This document shows, piece after piece, positions 56,472-64,000 of a DNA stretch of 64,000 nucleotides (positions are counted from its first letter, which is position 1; each line of letters starts with the position of its first letter). The translations under genes were made by a program, and so were the position numbers. The notes under the pieces are model-generated. The model saw nothing but the letters and a program-made list of their open reading frames with translations. It ran no database searches and had not been told where the DNA came from. Source of the DNA: Beta vulgaris subsp. vulgaris (Eukaryota; Streptophyta; Magnoliopsida; Caryophyllales; Amaranthaceae); NCBI RefSeq assembly GCF_026745355.1, contig NC_079209.1, positions 36,933,846 through 36,997,845 of the forward strand. Direction: 5' to 3'.

Positions 56472-58249
56472 TGTAATACCCCATATTTTCAAGTATTTAT
56501 TTATTAATTAAAATATTTATTTTCTAAAATAAATATTTTAAGCAAAGGGTATTTTAGTAATTTCACTCGTTTTAAATTATTTTGGCGGAAGATGGCGCCA
56601 AAAATAGATTTGTTAAACTTTTGGTTTTAAATCCTAGTCAAAATTATTCAAAAAACCAAAAAAAAAAAAAAAAAAAAATTTTTTTTAGGCCATTATTTTT
56701 GACGGGATTGTGAAGTAAATAGGGGAGTTTTGTTTTCCAAATTTATGATGAAGGTTACAAATCTTGGTTTAATCTTCTAATTTATGGTGAAGGTTACAAA
56801 CTCTTTAATTTTCAAAATTAAGTACTCTACCTATTCTACTCCTATAAATACCCCACACCTTTAGCCATCTTTTCCACACAAAAACTTTGGAGAATCCATA
56901 CTTCAAGGTTTTTCTTTCTCTTCTTATCTATTCTAGTTTTATATTTCTTATTCAAGTTCTAATTCTCTTTGGGTTAAGAAAGGAAAAAGATTTTCCATGT
57001 TTCTTACTCAAAAATATTATGCTCATGATAGGTTATTCATGTTTACATTCATGATTAAGTTCATGTGATAAGTTACTCATTAGATTTTTATTATTGGTTT
57101 GTTAGGAGATCGTTCAAGATTAAGACTAAGTGGAGATACTAGTATACTTTTTGTGCAAGATCAAGGTACGTTATGTAGCTAGATCTTTTAAAATGTGGTT
57201 TATATGATAAAATTGTTTATTGATTTTATTGGTTGGATTGGTTTAGAAATTTGGTTTAAAATGGTTACAATGTTTTATTATTCACTCTTGAAAGTGAAAA
57301 GAAGGAATGATATTATCAATCATTTTATATAGAAGTTTTGTTATCCTTTTTGAAAAATTAAATTATTTTTACAAGGAAAGGTTGATTGGTTTTTATGAAC
57401 TTTGAATGTTCAAAAAGTTGTTTATGAGGAAAGGAGGTTTATTCATGACTTACAAGTCATATTATTATTATTTCGGCTTGATTAATATCAAGAGATTCAA
57501 AGTCCACTTGTTGGCAATTATAGTTACCCCTTGATATAGCTCCGTGATGGGATGACTAGCTTGGGGGGTGTGCACACTTAGCAAAATAGAAGGGAAGATA
57601 AGAAGAGGAATTGTTTTCAGGATTATTTTTAATCCAAGTTGTTTGGAAAGAGTTTATTCTTAAAAAGGTTATTCTTGAATTACTATTCAAGTGTTTGGAA
57701 TTTGTTCTTGTTGTTCTTAAATTATTATTCAAGTGTTTGGTAAGAGTTTGTTCTTAAAATGTTATTCTTGAATTATTATTAAGTGTTTGAAAATAGTTTA
57801 TTCTTAAAGAGTTATTCTTGAATTTTTGGTTATGGAGTTTTCGAAATGAAAAATTATGACGAACTAACAAATGTGTTACTTATCTAGTACATTTCGTACT
57901 CAGTTTTATACTGACGCGTATTTTCTTTTTCCTATTTGGCTTTGCGCTGTTTACCTTTTTGGTAAGCAGATTTGCAGGTGAATTTTGGATGTGCATGGGA
58001 GCATACTAGGAAGGGGATCTTCACCTAGATTAGAATGTTTCATTTATTTTGAGTTTTGAGACAATATTTACTTTTATTAATAAAGAAGTATTATTATTTT
58101 TGGTTAAAGTCTTCCGCTGCAAGTTATTTTGGTTAGTTAGTAGTTGGTTGCCGAAAGCGTGATAATAACGTGGCGGTAATACTCCTAAATTACTCAAATA
58201 TTATTTATTAAATTATTTATTTAAAAGTGAGTAATTTGGGGGTGTTACA
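56472..58249 (+). mobile_element. Solo LTR of another gypsy family, with TSD
   Basis: It starts TGTAATACCCCATATTTTC and ends TTTGGGGGTGTTACA, flanked by a perfect ACCCC duplication (56467-56471 and 58250-58254). Signals in order: TATAAATA at 56843-56850, donor-like ATCAAG|GTACGT at 57166, TCAGT/ACTGA hairpin at 57900-57914, acceptor-like GATTTGCAG ending at 57977, and TTCCGCTGC near the end. No internal region is present. Confidence 0.92.
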
Positions 58250-58813
58250 ACCCCCCCAGCCGAACCTTCTTGCCGCCCCAAATTGAACCACCCCCACACC
58301 AATTCGAACCACCCCCACCCCAGATTTCGAACTCAACTTCAACCACCACGGCACACCACCCTTGCCCCCCAAATCGTGATTGATGAAGGCGTTGATGATG
58401 ATGAAGGTGTTGAAGGTATGATTGATGATGAAGGTGTTGATGATGATGAGTGATTTGTAGATGGTGATTGATGAAGGTGGTGATGAGGGTGGGGTCGTCG
58501 GGGTTCGAAGGGGTTGGTGGGGGTTTCGGTGGTGGCTTTGGGGGTCGGAGATGGGGTGGTCGGAGGTGGGGGGTTTCAGGGGTGGGGGTGGTTGGGCAGG
58601 TTGGGGGGACAGGGGTGGCTGGGGTTTTTTTTTAAATTTCAAAATCAGTTTTTTTTAATTGTAAAATCAAATTTTTAATTAAAAAATAATTTTAAAATGC
58701 AGTAAGGTCAAAGAAAACCAAAAAAATAGAATAGAGGGTTACCAAATAGAGGAAAGATAAAAATTGTCTACCAAATAGAATTTAAAAAAGTTGAGGGTCA
58801 CCATATAGAATTT

Positions 58814-59417
58814 CCCAAATTTTTTTTTTCAGAAATCTTGGGGGTTTGAAATTTTTTCGGAAAATACATAGGCGCAAAATTTTTTTTTCGGAAAATACAT
58901 GGGTTCGGAATTTTTTGTTCTCGAATATTAAGTCCGAAATTTTTTTTTATTTCTCGAGTCGAGATTTTTATTTTTTATCTTTTTTCGAAAAGTCAGAGGT
59001 TCGAATTTTTTTTTTACAAGCACTTAAGTAATATTATTTATAAAGGTGTCTGTATTATTTTTCATGCCTTTAAGGTTTATATTATTGCATTGTGACAATG
59101 GTAGTATAGGAAGGGCATATAGGATAGCAACATTATATGCCTGCATCAGGAAGTTAGTTCAGCATCATTATTATTTTCTTTCCTGCAAATAGTGCATTAT
59201 TATTCATTCCTTCCTGTGATGATGCATTATACTATTATACTTCCCTGCTATGATGTATGAATATTATTTTTCTTCCCTGCTAACTATTTACATTTTCTTG
59301 CCTGCAAGGTGTTATATGTTCAGGCCTTTATTTTTGTTTACCCTTATTGTTTCTTGTGGGAATACGTTAGAGAGAGTTCTAAGACATTATAGGTTTATTT
59401 GTTGAAGATCTCTAACC
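58814..59417 (+). other. Element F leader between inverted-repeat element and leader ORF
   Basis: This T-rich stretch with several TTTTTCGGAAAA words is followed by the block GTAGTATAGGAAGGGCATAT, shared with element D. Further TTCCCTGCNA words repeat about five times near 59170-59310. No coding sequence is seen. Confidence 0.5.
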
Positions 59418-59856
59418 ATGTCTGTCAGGCAAGTTAATAGAGTATGAAACTATCATAACCCAATTGTATTGAGTGATGATGAAAATGTTCGATATCATGA
59501 GCCTGGAAGTTATAGTTACACTAGCTTAGAGAGCATTATGTCTTATGTGTTAAAAGTAGACATCCCTATTAGCGATGTATGAAGTAATTCAAGAGTTTGA
59601 TCATACTAGAACACAAACCTGAAAGGACATCTACAATGTTATTTGGAGACCTTATTTGAGCGATGTGAATGTTTTAGAGATGGATGAAAATGGACATCAT
59701 CCCAAAAGGATTTGAAGATCTATTAGATCTAGGAACTCAAGTTATTATTGTTACTATTATTATTATTATTATAGTGAAGACTTTGGAGACTTTGGAGATG
59801 AAATGTTTACTCCATATAAAGGAAATAAGGATGAGAATGATGGTGTAATTCCATAG
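59418..59856 (+). pseudogene. Leader ORF of family A element F, unknown, broken
   Basis: The ATG at 59418 starts MSVRQVNRV, then a stop replacing a codon, then NYHNPIVLSDDENVRYHEPG and SYSYTSLESIMSYVL. After a shift near 59578 it goes on EVIQEFDHTRTQT, VIWRPYLSDVNVLEMDENGH, a tyrosine-rich run, and SEDFGDFGDEMFTPYKGNKD to a stop at 59854. The order and spacing match the ORF of element D at 30619-30887. The unbroken ancestor would be about 145 residues and acidic. It is conserved between two copies of one family while the surrounding leader is less alike, which hints at coding function. No family was recognised. Confidence 0.5.
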
Positions 59857-60318
59857 AATATATTTATTTATGGTTTAAGATTAGTTGTTGGAAAGTAGTC
59901 AAGCTACAATGGGTTTAATTTCCTTATTCTGATATTGTTAAGGAATAAGTTGGTTATTTTGGATTGGGAGAATATTCTTATTATCGATTGAGGAATAAAA
60001 GCTATTATTTATTTATATGAGTGAGTAAGAATTTATTCTGGGCACGTGATGGGAATATTTTTTATTTTATTATTCTTTTCATCATGTGATTATATTCTTG
60101 CTTGCTTGTTTCTACTTGCACGTTGATGTGAATATATTTTACATGGATGATTACGTGACTATTAGAGAACATTTCATGTTGAACTTGAAACTAGTTGAGA
60201 AATTGTTTGTTGATGCGATCTTTATGGTCAAATCAAATGTTGCCTTCGTAGGAATTAACAAGTAAGTCTGAATCGAAACCAAAGTTAGAGTTACGTTAAA
60301 TTTCAGTTGTGAAGTAGA
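59857..60318 (+). other. Element F leader before gag
   Basis: AT-rich leader that matches 30888-31413 of element D, including GAGTAAGAATTTATTCTGGG (60025-60044) and GTTGATGCGATCTT. An acceptor-like TTAAATTTCAG ends at 60306, at the same place as in element D. Confidence 0.6.
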
Positions 60319-60850
60319 GTGTCAAACAATAACGATGCCTTAGCTTCTGTTCTTCGCCTATTGGCAGAGACTTTGACTCAAGAAAGACCTAAGAGTCCAA
60401 TTTTGATGAGAACATGTTAGAGAGACTAACTAAAATTAAATCGACGTACCTTAAGGGGTAAGCTGACCCTATCCTCTTAGAGAGTCGGATTAGGGCGTTT
60501 GAAAAGATTTTTGGGGCTGTGAACTGTCCTAAGAGTATGAAAGTAGGTCAAGATATATTGTATCTGAAAGATGAGACTGCCTTATCGGTGGGGAGAGAAT
60601 GAGACTAGACTTAGTATTATGAAAGAGTTTATTTGGGAATCCTTTATTGCTGCTTTAAGGAAAAGTTTTACCCTACTTTTATGAGAAATAAAAAGGCTCA
60701 GGAGTTCATAAACCTTAGGATGAGAAGTACGACTATCTCTGAGTATTATAGCAAGTTCATAGCATTGTCTAGATTTGCACTTGAGGCTATAGCCACCGAG
60801 GAGTTATATGCTCAGTGATGTGAGCAAGGTTTGACTAAGGAAATTTAATT
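60319..60850 (+). pseudogene. Element F Gag, decayed
   Basis: The start codon is GTG where element D has ATG (VSNNNDALASVLRLLAETLT). Capsid pieces follow in shifting phases: IRAFEKIFGAVNCPKS, then from 60633 KEKFYPTFMRNKKAQEFINL and STTISEYYSKFIALSRFALE, then a stop in YAQ*CEQGLTKE. The rest of Gag, including the zinc knuckle, is deleted into protease at about 60848. Confidence 0.8.
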
Positions 60851-61312
60851 GGAGTTAGTAGATTTGGAAGTGAATGATTTGCCTATTAGAATACGTACTG
60901 GAGAGATCATAAGGTGTACCAAGTTGTTTAGAAACCTGCCTTTGAAGATAGGAGGCTTTGTATTTCCGTCTGACTTAATAGAATTTAATTTGCGAGACCT
61001 AGATGTGATTCTTGGAATGACCTAGTTAAGTCTTTACAAGGCCAATATTGACCGTGAGATTTAGAACGTAGAGTTGAGAAACCCTTCGGGAAAATTGACC
61101 TCCTATAGATGTTTTGGGAAACCTAAGAAGTTGGAGTTATCTCTGCTATGCAAGTAAGGAAATTGATGAGAAAGGGGTGTGAGCTATTTTTCTGTAGTGT
61201 GCAGGATGTGAGTAAGGAAGCTGAGTTAAAACTTGAGGATGTCCCAATAGTGAACGAATTTATGGATGTGTTTTCAATTGAGATTTCAGGTATGCCACCT
61301 ACTAAGAGCAAT
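60851..61312 (+). pseudogene. Element F protease end and PR-RT linker
   Basis: The frame gives FVFPSDLIEFNLRDLDVILG, with a stop in the MNW motif (MT*LSLYKANIDRE). SGKLTSYRCFGKPKK and MRKGCELFFCSVQDVSKEAE follow, then VPIVNEFMDVFSIEISGMPP. The protease active site is not present. A second deletion at about 61305 removes the start of RT (the APYRMAP region). Confidence 0.8.
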
Positions 61313-62470
61313 TAGATAAAGGTTATATTAGGCCTAGTGCATCATCGTGGGGAGCTCCTGTGTTGTTCGTGAAGAAAAAAAAATGATGGAAGTATGAAGT
61401 TATGTATTGACTATAGGGAGTTGAACAATGTAACCATAAAAAACAAGTACCCTTTGCCTAGAATAGATGACCTATTCGACCAATTGAATGGAGCAAGTGT
61501 GTTTTCAAAGATCGACTTACGTTCAGGATATCATCAACTGAGGGTAGCCGATAAGGATGTACCTAAGACTGCCTTTAGAACGTGTTATGGTCACTATGAG
61601 TTCACTGTAATGCCATTTGGGTTAACCAATGCTCCTGCTATATTTATGGATTTAATGAATATGATCTTTCATGAATTTCTGGACAAGTTTGTAGTGGTTC
61701 TCATTGATGACATTCTAATATACTCGAGGAATGAAGCTGAGCATGATGAGCACTGGAGGATTATTTTAGAGACATTGAGGAAAAACCAACTATATGCCAA
61801 GTTCTCTAAGTGTGAGTCTCGTTTGGAGAAAGTAGCATTTTTGGGTCACTATGTGTCTAAGGAAGGAGTCTCAGTAGATCCTGCTAAGATTCAAGCTGTG
61901 AGTGAGTGGCCAACTCCAAAGAGTGTGTCAGACATTAGGAGTTTCTTGGGTCTAGCTGGCTATTATAGGAGATTCGTGCGAGATTTCTCAAAGATAGCAA
62001 GACTTATGACCAATTCGATGGAAAAGGAGTCTAAGTTTGAGTGGAATGAAAACTGTGAGGAAGCTTTTCAGATCTTGAAGGATCGTTTAACCTCTGCACC
62101 TGTTTTAACCCTGCCTGATGGAAATGAGGGATTTGAGGTGTATAGTGACGCTTCGAAGAATGGTCTAGGATGTGTGCTGCAGCAAAATGGGAAGGTAATA
62201 GCATATGCATCGCGTCAATTGAAACCTTATGAGGCTAATTACCCTACCTATGACCTAGAGTTAGCTGCTATAGTGTTTGCCTTGAAAATTTGGAGACATT
62301 ATGTATATGGAGCAACTTGTAAGATATTTACCGACCATAAGAGCTTGAAGTACATCTTCACTCAAAAAGACTTGAATATGAGGCAGAGAAGATGGCTGGA
62401 GTTGATTAAGGATTATGGTCTAAACATCCAGTATCATGAGGGAAAGCAAATGTGGTGGCTGATGCCCTAA
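61313..62470 (+). pseudogene. Element F reverse transcriptase and RNase H
   Basis: After a shift in the poly-A run at 61374, one frame stays open for 358 codons from 61394. RT has [15 protein letters not shown], the first catalytic aspartate in [14 protein letters not shown] (codon 41) and the box [11 protein letters not shown] (aspartates 105 and 106). RNase H follows with [40 protein letters not shown] and [20 protein letters not shown], ending at [13 protein letters not shown] by a one-base shift at about 62450. Of all polymerase copies in the window this one is the most intact. The start of RT is missing, so an active enzyme is unlikely. Confidence 0.88.
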
Positions 62471-62871
62471 GTAGAAAATCGAGTCATAGCTTGAGTACTT
62501 TGATAGTCCCTGAGGAGTTGTGTCGAGATATGCAAAGGTTGAGCCTATTAATTTTAAATCATGGGGAAAGTGAGGCGAGACTTAGTACTCTTTCTTTCGG
62601 TGTGTCAGTTTTTGATGAGATTATTGAGGGTCAAGTTGGTGATGAGCATCTAGACAAGATCAAGGAGACAATGAAGCAAGGAAAGGAAGCTGACTTTAAG
62701 ATTCATGATGATGGGAGTCTAAGGTTTAAAGGAGGTGGTGTGTACCACAGAAATGCAATGACCTTAAGAGACGCCTTATGGATGAGGGGCCTAATACTCC
62801 ATATTCTGTGCACCCTGGGGGTGACAAATTGTATAAAGACCTTAAGGTTATCTATTGGTTGCCAAACATGA
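62452..62871 (+). pseudogene. Element F RNase H end and linker
   Basis: The frame resumes [16 protein letters not shown], then [17 protein letters not shown] and the variable linker to FKIHDDGSLRFKGGG. Another shift at about 62738 leads to the integrase frame at 62778. The sequence is closest to 45200-45600 and 9960-10290. Confidence 0.8.
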
Positions 62872-63677
62872 AGAGAGAGGTAGCTGAATATGTGTCTAAG
62901 TGCCTAACTTGTCAGAAGGTGAAGATAGACCATAAGAGACCCATGGGAAAGGTTCAATCGTTAGAGGTTCCTGGATGGAAATGGGATTCTATTTCTATGG
63001 ACTTTGTGACTGCCTTACTTAAGACGAGGAGTGGAAATGACACCATTTGGGTTATTGTGGATAGGTTGACCAAATCTGCCGTGTTTATACCTATTAAGGA
63101 GACATGGAAAAAGAAGCAGCTCGCTAAGACTTACACTAAGCATGTAGTGAGACTACATGGAGTTCCAAAGGACATTATTTCTGACCGTGACTCTAGGTTT
63201 CTATCAAAATTTTGTAAAAAGGTCCAATTAAATCTTGGGACAACACGGAAAACGAGTACAACCTTTCACCCTGCGACTGATGGCCAGACTGAGAGGACTA
63301 ATCAAACTATGGAGGACATGTTGAGAGCATGTGCGATTGACTTTCAAGGTAGTTGGGAGGACCAATTAGATTTGATTGAGTTTTCCTATAACAATAGTTA
63401 TCATGCGAGCATAAAGATTACACCTTTTGGTGAGCGTCATGTCCTAGAGCCTGAACGAGTTCAGATTGATAGTAGCCTCACATACGAGGAAAGGCCTGTC
63501 AAGATTCTCGACAGGAAAATGTGTAGTACACACAATAAGGATGTCCACATCGTGAAAGTCCTTTGGTCTAACTACGAGTCTAAAGAGGCGACGTGGGAAG
63601 CCGAAGATGATATGAGAAAGAAATATCTAGACCTATTCCTTGAGGTGAGTTACGAGGGAGTAACTCGTTTTCTTTAA
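62778..63677 (+). pseudogene. Element F integrase with chromodomain, internally deleted
   Basis: The 299-codon frame holds the zinc region ([25 protein letters not shown] at 40-49), the core with acids at 75 (SMDFV), 136 (ISDRDSR) and 172 (QTERT), 35 residues between the last two, and FSYNNSYHASIKITPFG. An in-frame deletion at about 63430 removes the rest of the core and the GPY/F region and joins it to RHVLEPERVQIDSSLTYEER. The tail (residues 247-288) is a chromodomain, with VLWSNYESKEATWEAEDDM and KKYLDLF. All three catalytic residues are kept, but the deletion makes it non-functional. Confidence 0.88.
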
Positions 63678-63961
63678 GGGGTAGAATGCGATAAATTTCG
63701 CATTTTTTGCTTATTTTTATGAAATTTTTTGCCTATTTTTATGAAACTTTCATGCATATGTATGCCTATGTTGGGCAATTTGCATATGTTAGTGCAAAAG
63801 AAGTAGATTCTCCGCTTAAGAAAATGTGTTCATAAGTAACACAATTGTTTTAAGACTGGAAAAAGTGCACAAGTGGCACGATTCTTTTTAAATTTTTGAA
63901 AAGATGAGTTCAAACTTTTGAAAGTATGTGAGTTTTTGCGTTAAGTTTCGGGACGAAACTT
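63678..63961 (+). other. Element F 3' untranslated region
   Basis: T-rich sequence between the chromodomain stop and the polypurine tract. It has duplicated TGAAATTTTTTGCCTATTTT-like words and ends with TTTCGGGACGAAACTTC, the block seen before the LTR in every element here. Confidence 0.6.
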
Positions 63962-63979
63962 CTTTTAAGAGGGGTAGAC
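63962..63979 (+). promoter_or_regulatory. Polypurine tract of element F
   Basis: CTTTTAAGAGGGGTAGAC lies directly before the LTR start TGTAATCC. Confidence 0.8.
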
Positions 63980-64000
63980 TGTAATCCCCCATAATTTTAA
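63980..64000 (+). mobile_element. Start of 3' LTR of element F, cut by window end
   Basis: The 21 bases visible are identical to the first 21 bases of the 5' LTR at 50977. Confidence 0.9.

Larger units (their letters stand above)
54467..58813. mobile_element. Terminal-inverted-repeat element carrying two solo LTRs
   Basis: Inverted ends of at least 110 bases start AAATTCTATATGGTGACCCT and match 58704-58813 reversed, with few differences. Subterminal parts are C-rich on the left and G-rich on the right and match each other in style (CCACCCCCACCC against GGGTGGGGGTGG). Excluding the two solo LTRs the element is about 1.1 kb. The long inverted repeats fit a Mutator-like non-autonomous element, but no 9-bp duplication could be matched (TTATACCAA against CCCAAATTT). 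It lies in the leader of element F. Proline-rich frames inside are not genes. Confidence 0.7.

Noticed and set aside
58217..58642. 141-codon proline-rich frame
   Set aside because: It crosses the border of a solo LTR and the C/G-rich arm of the inverted-repeat element; the proline content comes from the CCACCC repeats.
1..64000. CRISPR arrays, tRNA, rRNA, bacterial operon signals
   Set aside because: Repeats seen are LTRs, MITEs, microsatellites or short tandem arrays without regular unique spacers; the tRNA-like matches are only primer-binding sites; the coding content is that of plant retrotransposons.

Overview
The window looks like nuclear DNA of a flowering plant, probably a eudicot. 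It is AT-rich and is built almost entirely of nested transposable elements. No intact host gene, tRNA, rRNA or CRISPR array was recognised. Most of it belongs to Ty3/gypsy chromoviruses with TGTAAT...GTTACA long terminal repeats (LTRs), a gag-PR-RT-RNase H-INT order and a C-terminal chromodomain resembling the Tekay/Del type. Every polyprotein copy is broken by stops, frameshifts or deletions, so no element here looks autonomous.

Layout. 1-686: end of a gypsy LTR. 1327-3283: a non-autonomous CACTA element. 3379-5065: a GGGT-rich degenerate repeat and a PIF/Harbinger remnant with a broken Myb/SANT gene (- strand). 5100-6568: a broken LINE (- strand). 6569-28842: minus-strand remnants of one gypsy family ('family A', LTR about 2.5 kb). 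An LTR fragment of this family was split by element B (11474-23312, - strand, two LTRs), and the gag of element B was itself split by a solo LTR (17876-20016) with a perfect target-site duplication (TSD). Smaller insertions here are a hAT remnant, a hAT MITE, a Tourist MITE and a CACTA element.

28843-47735: a plus-strand family A element, 'D'. Its gag is split by element C (31571-39620, - strand, perfect TSD). Its PR-RT region is replaced by two LTR fragments and a CACTA end. 47736-50976: a unique-looking stretch with a copia-like LTR fragment, an unrecognised exon-like piece and a solo LTR with a TSD. 50977-64000: a plus-strand family A element, 'F'. Its leader carries a 4.3-kb terminal-inverted-repeat element that holds two further solo LTRs with perfect TSDs. 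The 3' LTR of F begins at 63980 and runs off the window.

Two patterns cut across these elements. First, most of the otherwise dissimilar gypsy LTR families carry, in the same order, a TATA box, a CT-rich leader, a good splice donor, a short hairpin next to a TACTNAG-like motif and a splice acceptor, which suggests an intron inside the LTR. Second, family A copies D and F share an acidic open reading frame between the primer-binding site and gag, and element B has a different unrecognised ORF in the same place. These are the best candidates for undescribed biology. All are inferences from reading by eye and need RNA data or searches.
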